DNA from: Flabesymbios commensalis
Taxonomy: Eukaryota > Annelida > Polychaeta > Terebellida > Flabelligeridae
Direction: 5' to 3'
Length of the DNA stretch: 64,000 nt
Assembly (NCBI GenBank): GCA_964017125.1
Contig: OZ024903.1
Span: forward strand, 78,489,028 to 78,553,027
The notes under the pieces are model-generated. The model was not told where the DNA came from, did no database searches, and was given only the letters and a program-made list of their open reading frames with translations. Both the position numbers and the translations under genes were made by a program. Shown piece after piece: positions 12,401 to 27,400 of the stretch (position 1 is its first letter; the number at the start of each line of letters is the position of its first letter).

Positions 12401-15400
12401 ATAACCATTCCTATAACCACAGAACTATTTAGATGTTCACCTGGACTGACTATTGATCATTTTTTCACTATTTTGTTTATTCTAATAGTTTGCTGCAGGT
12501 AAGAGATATTTACACTGTTCAGTTATTGATAAATTGAGCCATCATAATTCGCATGTCATTCAGTAATTTTATTTGGCAGTGTTTTGAACCCGATTGAAAA
12601 TAATGTCAGAAAACAAGAACATAAATTTTCTCACAGCAGCGCGTAGGTAGAGAAAGTAATCCCTTGCTGTTTTTCTATTTCTCTGTGAATAGAAAACTTA
12701 TACGTGGCGGAGCAGTGGTCTTTTTTATTTACCATATATATATAGGACACACAAGCGCGTCTATAAACTTACAGTTGGTTTAACTACGAAACTGCTCGAA
12801 ATGAGCAGTATCTGTTAAAACATGGCGCCTGCTTACAGAGTTGCAGTGGGTTTTTTTGCATTGTTCCAATCAGAAAAATATGTTTAAACCAAATTAAACA
12901 ACGATCTGATAGAAACTTTTTCCTGAAACACGCTAACGACCATTTCTTCGATAGCGGCCATAGTAATGAAACGGTTGATGGTATGGAGATTAAAATGTCA
13001 CAAAAAAAATTCCCAGTGGTATGTGATGGCTGTGTAAAGTATGAGGAGGGAGAAGTTGATGGATTAGTAGCTATTTTGAAAACAAATAACTGCGGAGGCG
13101 GCAGACTGCGAGGAATACAGTAAGCAGCCAGCCTCGGGCTGCTTAACTAAAACTCTTATACATTACAATTTCTCCTTTTTTATTTGTGATTTGCAACTGA
13201 AAACCAAATCAATTCCAGGCAATAGTTTTTTGTGAAAAAACCTTTTGAGAACAATTTCGTATGTGGCTTTATATGACATCAGATCTGTAATTAAATATGT
13301 AATCAATTTATTGCGAAAAGCAGTAGAGTGCATTGAGAAGCATTTACCACAGTGACAGGGTTAAGGAGCGATTACCATTTATGATCCTTTTAAGCTTTAA
13401 ATTACTCACCCAATGTTATCACAATGTTAGGTCAGCGTCGTAGCCCCATGAGACTATCACAAATGGAACGCTTTCCTTTGAATGTTTTACCTTTGTATAC
13501 TTACCAAGCAGTTTAAAAAGCAGTTGTTTTGTTGCTACTGGAGCATTGAAAATTGACACTCCGTCACGATTACTGATTCCCATACATGCTCCTGCTCTTA
13601 CAACTGCTCGGCAAAGATTGGCATTCCCATTGAAATAGGCGAGGAGTAAAACTAAAAATAAACATAAAACAACTGTTATTACTGCGCACCCCCATATTTT
13701 TTGCCAAATTACTTTTTAAATCCCATAAATTGGTCTAAATGGGCCAAGAAATCTTGAGGGCAGGCCGCCGAGCACTCGGCGACCCCCCCCCCTTTCTTCA
13801 GATCCGGGATAAAACTCGAGATAAGTGTACTCAGTTTAAAAGTGATGCTGAACACAGTTGATAAAGCTTCTTACTTGTATTGCCATTAGCATCAGGTCGA
13901 TCTAAGGCATACTCTGGCATGCATTCCATGAAAAGCTCAAAAATAGCTGCTGCATTTTCGCGTCCAAACTGACCAAGTACATGCATTGCTGTTTGTCCCC
14001 TGTGAAAGCAGCATTGACATTACTATTACAGAAACGAAAGACTGATTTATTATATAATAATACAGTATATGTTGGAGGTGTTAATTTTTATACAGTAGAA
14101 CCTGCTATGAGCAGCCACCTGCCTTGAAAGGTCATTTTTTTGTGTCACAAGGGTTGCCTTACATAGTAGGTTCCACTTGAACATCATTCAAGAGAAATAG
14201 TTGCTGAGAAAAATATAAAGATGTTAAAATTCAGTCATATTATTTTTAAATGGTGGAAATGCTTGAGCAGCCGAAAAATTGTGTGCAACAAAACTTACTT
14301 CATGTTCACTTCTTCAGCCTTTATCCGAGATTCAGTTAGTAAAGCTCTGACAGTTGACAAGTGAGCCTTCTGTACTGCTAAATGTAATGCTGAACAGAAA
14401 TGACAAAAAATGTGAAGAAATATTAAGTCAGAATGTGATGATAATGATACCTTAATTTGTTATGTATCGCTCAACTGATTGTGAATTATTTTAACCTAGG
14501 TGTGTTTATTACATACAAAGGTTGATTGATTCAATTGATGCATGTAGAAACTTAGGTTTTTCACTTGCACTAATGACTATGTTCACACTATTTCATAACC
14601 TTCTCAGTGCTAAACGGCCAATTTGAAATTGTTTGACATAACTGGGCATATTAGCCAAATTAAAAGAAGATCTTTAGATGCCAGATTCTGACGTCTAAAG
14701 ATGGTCCCCGCACTGAAAGAATTAAATATTTATAATGACAGTAGATCTATAACATAGGTATTCAAATGAAGAGGAAAGAGCTAACAAACACATTTATCAT
14801 GATTTTTAATTGAAAAAACCCTCTGGTCTCCATGATTTACACAAAAATATTTCAGGATTGTAAGGGTTAATTTATCAAGTGTGATGGCTGATGGGCGAAA
14901 AGCATGATGCCTTTTACTCAATTTGCTTTGAGATCAGATGTATTAAAATATGAGCAATTTGTAACACACTGAAACTCAACTGATGTGTGTAAAATTGTTT
15001 TTTCTTCTTTTTTTAGACACAGATCAAAATGATACACCTCCACAAAATCAACTATTAGGGTGGATACAAATATTTTTTTATTATTGTTCCTCAGATTTCA
15101 TATACCATGGCTGGTGTTGAAGGACATAAATATTCTAAATGACATTTAATTGTAACATTACAATCTGTCCAACCGAATAGTCCAGGCTGTTAGGGTCGAA
15201 ATAGAGTGAGTGTGTGCACTTTTGAAAAAAATTACAATTTTTTGCCCAGATGATCAGTAACATGTACTCTTTCGATCCTGATATAGCGCAGTCAATTCTG
15301 ACACGAATCACACCTAATTAAATTCTAATTAGTATCCATAATTAGCAAAACCACGGAAAAATACGAAAAAAAATATCTCAAGAATCGATAGATCGATTTT

Positions 15401-18400
15401 ATTGATCTTTGGTTGTGTGATTTATTTCAACGTATGGCTTAGACGATAAAAATATTCCTTATATAATTAGTGGTCAATGTCACGTGATGCGGCTTAGTCA
15501 AGGTCAGACGTAAGCAAAGTTTAAAAATTCTTAACCAAAAAGCTCATATTAAATGTTTCAAAGTATATATAATTATTTTATATTAAAAAACCGCATACAC
15601 CAATCTAACAGTTTTAATTTGATGGCATAATGTAATCTGTATCTCCGAAACCGGGATCATTGTGATCTAGACAAGTGATCCACTTATGGGTTAGCTATAC
15701 CACAGATGCCTCATGTATGGATCGTCATCTGAGGAATAATTCGGTCTATTTCATTTAGTTTCTTTTAAAACATTTCTAATGACATTCCACATCTTATGCA
15801 CTATTTCATATAACATAAAGGTCAAGGTTAATCAAACTTCAAGGTCAAAATCAAAATGAATTTAGTAATAGATTTGCAACCAGATGAATTCCTTTTCGTT
15901 GTGCTTCCTTCTGACAAAAAAAAATAATTAATCTCCCAATTTTAATTATATGAATGGGTCAGTGTCAATGTAAAAGTGAAATTCAGTCTAAGCAATTGAT
16001 ATATAAGATACTTGTAGGGCTTACGTCCATGGCAAAATATCACATATTTTGAACCTCATTTGGCAAACACAATTAATGATGCACAAAACCTTTATTAGAA
16101 AGCATTAATCTGCTGGAACCTCTGACTTCGAGGTTTTTTCTTTTTTCTTTTGTATTGGATGAGGGTGGCGGGGTAACAACTGGTAACAGAACATCCATAG
16201 AATGCAACCACATACTCGCAAAGGGAAGTTCAAAATAAGCCACATTACTAATCGGAACACACACAGCAAACAACACTGGCCTGAAATAGTCAAAACCGAT
16301 TTTATATGCGTAGGTTTTGATTTGTCATTATCTCTTCGATCGATCTCACATAGGCCTATCGAGATTTAAATCTCTGGGATCCACAACATGTACAACGAAC
16401 CAGAGAGATGTCAGGTCAGCAAGAGATTGATAATTCCCACTGGTGGGGGGAAAGGTTTATAGGCCTAGTATTTGTCATGCCAGTGTCACGGTTACACAAA
16501 CTGAATTCTTGAATGCTGACACGATTTTAAATAAAGAGCTGAAATCTCACATTCATAGTAATCGTCTAGCTATCTAGCACGGATTACCAAATATCGGCCA
16601 TGTGAAAGTGAATAATGGCCTAAAGGCGGCCATTTTGAATTTGATCAAGTCGAAAGTTTCAAATGATGCATCCTCAGCTGAAATCTCACATTTCATTCTA
16701 TAGTAATGGTCTAGCCATCTAGCACCGTTTACCAAATATCGCCCATGTGAAAGTGAATAATGGCCGATAGAAGGCCATTTTGAATTTGATCAAGTCGAAA
16801 TTTTTCAAGATGCATCCTCTCCTGAAATCTTACATTTTGTTTTATAGTAATGGTCTAACCATTTAGTACGGTTACCAAATAACGGCTATGTGAAAGTGAA
16901 TAATGGCCAATAGGCGGCCATTTTGAATTTGATTGAGTCATTTTTTTTAAAGATGCATCCTCTCCTGTAATCTCACATTTTGCTTTATAGTAATGGTCCA
17001 GCTATCTAACACGGTTTATCAAATATCAGCAATGTGTCAGTAAATAGTGGCAGATAGGCGGCCATTTTGAATTCGATTAAGTCGAAATTTTTTAAAAGGC
17101 ATCCACTCCCGAAACGTCAAATTTTGTTTTATAGTAATGGTCTAGCTATCTAGCACGGTTTACCTGCTATCAGGATTAACAAGGTAAATAATGCTGATTG
17201 TCGGCCATTTTGAATTCGTAAGTTAAAAATTTTCAGGGTGCATCCTCCCCCGAAAACTCACACTCTGTTTTATAGTAATCAGGTAATGGTCTAGCCATCT
17301 AGCACGGTTTACCAAATATCAGCCATGTGAAAATGAATAATGGCCGAAAAGGCGGACATTTTGAATTTGATCAAGTCAAATTTTTTCAAGATGCATCCTC
17401 ATCGGAAATCTCACATTTCGTTTTATAGTAATGGTCTAGCCATCTAGCACGGTTGACTAAATATCGGCCATGTGAAAGTGAATAATGGCCGAAAAGCAGC
17501 CATTTTGAATTTTATCAAGTTGAATTTTATCAAGATGCATCCTCTCCTGAGATCACACATTTTGTTTTATAGTAATGGTCTAACCATCTAGCAAGGTTTA
17601 CCAAATAACGGCCATGTGAAATTGAATAATGGCCGATTGGCGGCCATTTTGAACTTGGACGAGTTGAATTTTTTCAAAATGCATCCTCTCCTGAAACCTT
17701 ACAATTTGTTTTATAGTAATGGTGTAGATATCTCGAGTGGTTTTCATGATATTCCACAATATCAGGCCCGTCAAGGTGAATAATGGCCGATATGCGGCCG
17801 TTTTGAATTTTATCAACTAGAAATTTTTCAAGATGCATTCTCTCCTTAAACCTTACAATTTATTTGATAATAATGGTGTAGCTATCTTGAGCGGTTTTCA
17901 TGATATTCTGCAATATCCGGCCTGTCGAGGTGAATAATGGCCGATAGGCGGCCATTTTTAATTTTATCGACTTGAAATTTTTCAAGATGCATCCTCTCCT
18001 GAAACCTCACAATTTGTTTTATAGTAATGGTGTAGCTATCTTGAGCGGTTTTCATGATATTCCGCAAAATCTTTCAGTCAGATTTACCGATGTTATAAAT
18101 TACGGTAGGTTAAAGTGCTTGGTCAACTTCAAGGTCAAGGTCCAAAAACCTGAAAAAGCACAACTAGGGACCTTAGAGAACATGTATGTGCAATATGACT
18201 GTCATCGGCCCAGTACTTTTAGAGATCTGCTCCGGAAACGAAGTGTGTGTCAAAACATCTAAATAGGTCATAGTTCTGAACCAAAAGTAGGTCAAAGTTC
18301 AAGTACACCAAAAGGCACAACCAAACCCCCTAGGGGTGTTGTGTGTAAAATTTGAAGACAATCGGACAAGTACTTTCAGAGATATGCTCCGGAAACGAAT

Positions 18401-21400
18401 TGTTCATGGACTGCCCAACGGCCCAACACCGTAACATCATCATTTTCTCCTCTGCGACCTTGCGTATTGAATTCAGATTAAAAATATTTTAACCTGTTCA
18501 TTATCCAACTGGAAGTAACCCACATACCAAAAATTGTTATCCTAGCTTATTTTCTTACAAAGTTATAGGCAAAAGAAGAGGCAAAAAAAACAAGACTACA
18601 TAAGTCCAGGAGCTCCCGCTCCGAATTAGAATTTGATTTAAGCAATTTTGTGTAGGGTTGTTAATGTAGTCCTAGGCTGGGTCAAAAATCAAGACGCAAG
18701 ACAACTAGGTCTAAGAAGCCCAGTCTAAGAGTAAGATAAGAACTAGACAGTCTGTCAGAGATTGCAAACCTCCATTGAAATTAATGATCCTAATCAGTAT
18801 CCCAGTAATGGTCTACCTATCTGGCACGGTTTACCCGATATCAGGCCAATCGAGGTGACTAATAGCTTATTTACAGTCATTTTAAATTCGATATAAATTA
18901 GTTAAAAACTTAGGGTGGACCCTCCCCCGAAACCTCAAATTTTGTTTTATAGTGATGGACTAACATCTAACAGTTTGCAAAATATTGGGCATGTGAAAGT
19001 ATATAATGGCCGATAGGGGGCCATTTTGAATTTGATCGAGTCAGAATTTTTCAAGATGCATCCTCAGCTGAAATCTGACATTTCATTCTATAGTAATCGT
19101 CTAGCTATCTAACACGGTTTACCAAATATCAGCAATGTGAAAGTAAATAGTGGCCGATAGGCGGCCATTTTGAATTCGATTGAGTCGAAAGTTTTTAAAA
19201 AGCATCCTCTCTCAAAACGTCACATTTTGTTTTATAGTAATGGTCCAGCTATCTAACACGGCTTACCAAATATCAGCAATGTTAAAGTAAATAGTGGCCG
19301 ATAGGCGGCCATTTTGAATTCGATTGAGTCGTAAGTTTTTAAAAGGCATCCTCTCTCGAAACGTCACATTTTGTTTTATAGTAATGGTCTAGCTATCTAG
19401 CACGGTTTACCTGATATCAGGCCTATCGAGGTAAATAATGCTGATTGTCGGCCATTTTGAATTCGTAAGTTAAAAATTTTCCGGGTGCATCCTCCCCCGA
19501 AAACTCACACTTTGTTTTATAGTAATCAGGTAATGGTCTAGCCATCTAGCAAGGTTTACCAAATATCAGCCATGTGAAAATGAATAATGGCCGAAAAGGC
19601 GGCCATTTTAAATTTGATCAAGTCAAACTTTTTCAAGATGCATCCTCATCTGAAATCTCACATTTCGTTTTATAGTAATGGTCTAGCTATCTAGCACGGT
19701 TGACCAAATAACGGCCATGTGAAAGTGAATAATGGCCGATAAGCGGCCATTTTGACTTTTATCGAGTCAAATTTTTTCAAGATGCATCCTCTCCTGAAAT
19801 CACACATTTTGTTTTATAGTAATGGTCTAGCCATCTAGCACGGTTTACCAAATAACGGCCATGTGATAATGGCCGATTGGCGGCCATTTTGAACTTGGAC
19901 GAGTTGAATTTTTTCAAAATGCATCCTCTCCTGAAACCTTACAATTTGTTTTATATTAATGGTGTAGATATCTTGAGCGGTTTTCATGATATTCCACAAT
20001 ATCAGGCCTGTCGAGGTGAATAATGGCCGATAGGCGGCCATTTTTAATTTTATCGACTTGAAATTTTTCAAGATGCATCCTCTCCTGAAACCTCACAATT
20101 TGTTTTATAGTAATGGTGTAGCTATCTTGAGCGGTTTTCATGATATTCCGCAAAATCTTTCAGTCGGATTTACCGATGTTATAAATTGGGTCAAAGTGCT
20201 GGGTCAAATTCAAGGTCAAAAAACCTGAAAAGGCACAACTAGGGACCTTAGAGAACATGTATGTGCAATATGACTGTCATCGGCCCAGTACTTTTCGAGA
20301 TCTGCTCTGGAAACTAAGTGCGCGTCAAAACGTCTAAATAGGTCATAGTTCTGAACCAGAAGTAGGTCAAAGTTTAAATACCCCAAAAGGCACAACTAGA
20401 CCCCCTAGGGGTGTTGTGTGTAAAATTTGAAGACAATCGGACAAGTACTTTCAGAGATATGCTCCGGAAACGAATTGTTTACGGACGGCCCAACGCCGTA
20501 ACATCATCATTTTCTCCTCTGCGACCTTGCGTATTGAATTCAGATTAAAAATATTTCAACCTGTCCATTATCCACCTGGAAGTAACCCACATATCAAAAA
20601 TTGTTATCCTAGCTTATTTTCTTACAAAGTTATAGGCAAAAGAAGAGGCAAAAAAAAACCGGAGGTAGAATCCATAGCTCCCTCCGTCTCACCTACGGTG
20701 ACGGCGGGAGCTAAAAACGGAGGCGGAATCCATAGCTCCCTCCGTCTCACCTACGGTGACGGCAGGAGCTAATAAAACATAGCAAATAAACTTTGATTAT
20801 TTAATACAAGATAAAGAGTTTGATTAATTGTACTAAATAAGATGAAAACTAAACCAGTACACTATTCTGTTATAAAAGACTTACCGTTATTAAGACCATT
20901 GTCTAATGCATCATAATCTATATTATTTTCTACCAGAACTATAACCATAGATCCCCGATCATGTAGAGCAGCTAAGTGTAGTGGTGTCTGCTTCTGTGGT
21001 GTCAACTCATTGACATTAGCACCAGCCAGAATCTGAAAAGGAAAATAAGAAATGTACCATGTTTTCAATTGTTCTAACCAAAGTTTATCAGATAAATGAT
21101 TCACAAAGCTCTTATATTATTATCATGTTATGTCATTAATTTATTATTTATTAATTAAAAAAATAAAGTTGTTAAACCCAATAAAGCAGAGAAAAAAAGG
21201 TTGTGTTGCAAACATAATATGATGGGACATTTATTTTAAAACAGTTAAATTGACAATTATTTCAACCACTATTTCAAAACTAGTATGGAAGACACAGACA
21301 AATTTTACTACTTTAATATGCATAAAAATTGGGAGTAAAAAAACATTCAATCAGCTGTACACAAAAAGATAAGCACTGCTGACTAGTCTTACCAGATTTC

Positions 21401-24400
21401 TGACAATGATTTCTGAGCCGGCTTGAACAGCTATGTGAAGAGGCGTTAGCTGCGTGGAATCCTGTACTCTAGAGTTAACGTTGGCATGTACACCAATTAA
21501 AAAGAGAACACTCTCTATATCGGATCTCTGTATGGCTAAGTGTAGGAAATTCCGACCCCGATTGTCCATCTGAAAGCATTTCAACCTCAATTTAAAGTAT
21601 ATTTTAAATTTGGTGATCTAATTTAAACGTTAAACTATCTGATAAACACACATTCTGATTATTGCTATCTTCCCTTCTTTGACAAAAGGTGAAACCTGAG
21701 CTAAACAACTCCTGGAGGAAAAATTTTTGGAGGCAAAAATCTACTAGGTTTTAAGTCAATATTGTGAATTCTAAAAACACACACATTTAAGTGAGAATTT
21801 TTTTACCGTAATTGCCTGACCATACCTAGCACTGGTGTATACTGCACAGAAGGTCAACATAGGCCTTATTTGGTGCTTGAGCCTTAGATACCACACTCTT
21901 TTATTTACAGCGCAGTTCAAAATATTGAGTGACACGGCAGTCGCTAATGCTAATGGTGTGTTAGTAAGATTGATTTGTGTCGGCTAGAGTCCTAGATATA
22001 TTAGATTGTGTTTAATATTATTATAATATATGTTTAATATTATTATAATATATAACAATAATTAACAATTTATACTTTCATGTTATAGCAAAACATGTTG
22101 CTGTTCAATAAAGTGACGTTCAATAGTCCGACATCACAAAAGCAATGATAATTGTATATAAAATGAGCATTTTCATTGAATAGGGGCACCGACCCAATCC
22201 TAAATCAATGCCGGAAAAGCGTCATAAACACGGACCCAGAATACATTCAGCACCGTGCCAGTGTCTCTACATACCGTACAGTGTAATTTCCAGGAGCATG
22301 AGCCACCAAACAAGCGCCGTTCAAGAGTTGCCCAGCGTCTACGAAACCGGGCCAACCCAAAAACGACACCCACTCAATGGCTCAACGATCCACCGCTGTG
22401 ACAATGTTGTAACGACGTTGAAAACGCCGTGCCAACACTACAACAACACCGGACCAAAGCCTTGTGTTCACCAGAGAGTGATACATGTGACACGATTGTC
22501 AGACTAACGGCAATTGTATCACATGCACAGTATAAAAGTACAAATCATACACATTTATGAAGAAGCCCAACGCTTCTAGCGTTGGGCCGGCATTAGACCG
22601 CCTCCACTATGGGACACAGTGGCAACATACCAACCATCAAACCTGCCATCAGCTTGCACACCTGCACAATCACACTAGCATGTAGACAATACACGCCAAG
22701 ACGGCAACCACAACAGGCACAATGAATCAACACTCTGACACCCAAATCAAAATAAACACAAAATATCAACATGACATACACTATACCAGTGCTCAACTTA
22801 TGATAACCATCAGGTTGTTAGAGCGCTGGTTGGGGTATTTTAATACCCTGGTGGCTTTGAAAAGAAATCTAAAACAGCGCAAGTAACTTGATTCCACAAT
22901 CAAGCTAATCCGCTGCTATTGCTGAATCTTTATTATTCCAATTCATACCGTACAGTTTTTGGAACTCTGGCAATCAAATCAATTCAAATATTTTCATAGC
23001 TCTCTTGGCTTCTACTTGGCGGGCTGGTGTATGTGACTGGCAACGGATTGGTAAGTGCATCAACACCAGGGTTCAATTTAGATTAAATCAGATCACATTT
23101 GATCAACCATTGAGCAACAAAGCAAGGAATGAGTACCGTCCTCTAGCAATACTGCAACAGTCAATATTTCTAATGTCACACTGTAATAAGCCAGTAAGCA
23201 GGGTAGATTTAACAAACAGTGCACACAGCTCAATGCAAAATTTGAAATTAATTACTTTTCAACAGTCGGGCCATTAGCCCTTTATACTTCAAGCGATTCT
23301 TAGACATTCATAATCATATGAAAGTCTAATTAAGCTGCAAAATTCTTTTCAACTGCTTTTCATATTCAGAGACTGAAATTATAGTTCGAGATGGAGATCA
23401 GAGTTACGAGGATAGCAATTGGCTTGTTTCAACACCTCTTTCTTTAAGCGACCCTTGGAATCCCAAGGTCATTAAATTCAATTTCAACTTTCCAGGTCCC
23501 AGTCCTCCTTTCCATCCAGACATTTTGTATACAGAAGGAATTGGTAGGCTAAAAAGACTCACTAACAAGAGATCCCAATGCCATTATATCACTCTCAGCA
23601 TCTCAGCACCCTTCGGGTGCTAGGGTTCCACACACAATTTATGATGAACTGCATATTTGTGACTAGAATATGAGTATTTAGAGATGAACAGATTAATTGC
23701 TGAAACAATGGATTAGTAGTTAAGCCATATATTTGAAATTACTTCCTCAAATTAAAAAATTTTCCCACATATTTTAGTCTAGAAAACAGCGTAGTTGTGA
23801 CTAGAATATGAACATAAACATGGTAACGTTAACAGGTCAAACAATGAATCAGTTAGGCATTTCTTTTATAATTATTTCTTCGAACTTTGAAATTTTTTCA
23901 CATAAATTAGTCTGTTTTAGCTTCAAATAAACCATACTTCTGAAACATAGTTCTTTCAAAAGAAATGTTTTTAGAATGCAATTAGAATTTTCGTTTTTTA
24001 TAATAATTCAATATTTATACAGAAAGGAAAAAAAATAAAGATAACAAAAAATTAAATATTTTATCTCCACAAATTATTGCATTTCGTGTTATTTTGAACT
24101 TAAGAAAGGACTGAATAATTAATCACACATCATTAGCAATTGGACATTCATATAGCATATGAAGAATTAAGTGTTTTCCTTTACACACAATGCAATTGTC
24201 ATTATCTTGTAATTTCCATATTTTAAAATTTGATTCGCAAGACAAAATTCCGTGCAAGACCTTGAAGTTGAATTCTTTAACTTTGAGGTCAAAAATGTTC
24301 ACCAATTTTTGTTTAAATATGCATTGATAGTCCTCGGGTGAAATGTCTAACATTCGGGTCCAAATACCTAAAATATAGTGTGACTTTAGTTGGCTAGAAA

Positions 24401-27400
24401 GCTTCATATAATAAAATTTTCAGTTGGTTGCGAGTACAAATGTTAAATTGCTGTTATCATAATCAAATACTTGTGGTGTATATTCATTTAATAGAAGATG
24501 AAAAGGGCGTAATGCTTTTCTTAGTAGCAAAATTTGTTTGTATAAATCCCTTTTGTTGTTAACATTATTATATATATAGTTGGCATCAATTGTCCCATCA
24601 CTGAATTTTAAATTTTTAAGGTATAAAAGGTTACTGCTTGCCTATTCCTTAAAATTTAATGTCAATTCTCTCTTCGCGTCTTTGTTGTATATATTAATAT
24701 GTTTGTTCCCCCATAAAGGCTGTTCTAATACATCATCTAATGTTTCTGGTCTGTTCGTAACATTTGATTTTGCATAGGCAAATACTATTTCTTTATAAAA
24801 GTCTGGCAAATTAGCTAATTCTTTGATACTGTATTTTTTGTCAAAACGAAAATTGGATATTTGTATTTTAGTACCAAGTTCTGATAAATATTTATTCCCC
24901 AGACAACTCCAGGTACTTTTGCTGTTAAGTATTTTGGCACCCATGCAGCTTTTAAAGATGCAAAAAAAGATTCAACATCAACCATGTTGGCGCCGCCAGA
25001 GTCCAAAGGCAATCATAATATATATATTTTCATTCGGTCGCGTTTACCCCAAATAAAACCATAAAATAGTTTGTTTAATGAGCCAATTAATAAAGTTGAT
25101 TTACCTGTTCAGCTGCACTTGGTTCTCTGTCAAGAATGGCTTGTGCAGCCTTGTTATTTTTGGTTGTCATTGCCACAGCAAATGGTGTCAGACCTTGTTT
25201 ATCTCTGATGTTGAGGCAAAGCGCAGGGTGTGACATAAGTAGAGCAATGATCACTTGATGCTGATTCTCTATTGCTATGTGTAATGGAGTTTTACCCTCA
25301 ACATCCTAGAAAGTAACACAAATTAAAATGTCAAACATTCCCTAATAATAAATTTACATCAGAAAGATAGTAATGATGCTTAAAAGTTCTCAGTGCTAAA
25401 AAGACCCTTTATAGAGCTATCTGATTTTTAGAGAATCTCCATACAGCATGTAATCAGAAATTTATAAATCCCCTAATTCATTTAACCCCAATCCTGCCTA
25501 AAATTTTCAGCCGTCTAAAGTTTCGCTATCGCGACCAACAACTTCAAGAGGCTGAAAATTACTCCCATTTGTTTAATTGTGGCACAAAAATTTGCAGATC
25601 CTAATGTTTAGACACACATTCCATTCCCAATAACAGTGATTTGGTCGACTAATAAAACAGATTAAAAACAAGAATAGTCGTGATCAGCAGGATAAGTGTT
25701 AATATGTTACACCTACCTGTGCATTAACATTTGAGTTGTGCTCAACAAGACACTGTACAACAGTCTCGAGTCCCCAGGTAGCAGCTAGATGAAGAGGAGA
25801 CTGCCCATCTCTAAAAATGTAATATATATATATAGTAATATATACATCACTCCCATAATGCTTTTCAATCACACATTAATTAGTGCAAATGATGTGTGTC
25901 AGCACAATCAACCTTACAACTGTTAGATCAGCTGATGAAGTTCGCGTCTGCATGAGCTTGAAGGATAGAGGACTTATGTGGTTTGAAATGCCAAGTAAAG
26001 AGTAAAAATCTACCCTACTTTTCAAAAAAAGTGCATTCACATTGACTGGTTTTAAAAAATGGCAAAACAATAAAGCTGATACAATCTTGACTTTAATGTG
26101 GTTAACAGTAAACACTTCACCTGGCCTCATCACCACCTTCACCATTAGAACCTGGTCTACGTGGACTGTTTACATCACATTGGCTACAAAAAAAAGAAAA
26201 AAAAATTATGTTCATCAATGTTTTTAATTAATTGTATGTATACCGGAACCAAACAAGCATCAAACAGTATTTGAAATAGGGATTACAAAGATGTTGGTGA
26301 AAATATTAGATCAATCATCAAAATTTAAAGTTGTCCATAGAAATGATGTAAATATTTCCAGATCAATTTCCCAGTGAATACAGTTAGAGTACTTGATGGG
26401 ACTAAATCTGGTACAGACAGGGTAGATGGTCGAAATATGCCTTTGTGGATGCTTCAGACATACTGTATCTTCTAATTATTGCCCCTGGCGTTTATTACAA
26501 TAAATAGTATACAAATAATAATTTGAAATTGTCCTAATTCTACATCATTATGCTTACACAGCATTCGATCACTGTATTCAAACTTGCAGTGTGAATAATT
26601 CTACAACTCTCAGGCAATCTTTAACTCACAGCTCCCCGCACATACCTTAGCATATTTTTATTTGGACATGTTTATTATCTCTATAATAACATTTATTGAG
26701 CGGTTCGCAGTGTATTAAAGTGGAAAGCAAAGTTGGACTTATGCCAAGATGAGAACATTATTCAATATAGAACAAGTTCAATATAGACCTAGATAATATT
26801 TGATTCACCAGATGTCTTCATCAGCATACCGTTAGCTAGTAACTAATAGTTTATGATGCTGCTGTCTAGGTCCGAGTCCTACTCAGACTGCCAAACAGTG
26901 CTGACGTCATAAAATCAAGACCCCACAGATGTTTAATATCTCCACAGCCAGGCTGCTAAGAGTTACACCAGGGCACAAATTAGGGTGCACAAACGCGGGA
27001 TTCCTGTTGTTTCTACTCTGATCCCGCATATCAGTTATCATTTCCTGCCCTCCGTGGGCACAACATATGTCTGATGTAATCTTGTTTAGTTTATCTTAAT
27101 ACCAAGATTGTATCTACCCTGTTCATGTGTTATCCCTAATAAACACGCCGTGTGCGAAAGCATAGTGGGGGGTGTGTTTGTTCACTGTGTGGCCAGTGCT
27201 GGTGTTTTGATTATGACATACACACTACTGTGTGTCCGGCTCTCTGTTCACGCTGTCCATGTGATGTTTCAACAGTAACGTTTAGCTGGCTTTGGTTTAA
27301 TCATGGGCCTACAAATGCAAATGCTGGCACATCTTTGGCGCATCATTGTGCCGCCATATCTTCCCTCATGCTGGCTTGTTGTTGAACCATCGTCTAAGAC

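Noticed and set aside
8000-20150. Many short minus-strand ORFs (IMKTAQDIYTITIKQIVRFQ and similar) in the arrays
   Set aside because: They recur because the 145-bp unit recurs, break at unit boundaries, and are not conserved as protein.
23606-23625. UUCG-loop hairpin as a structured RNA
   Set aside because: A single short stem with no conserved context; can occur by chance.
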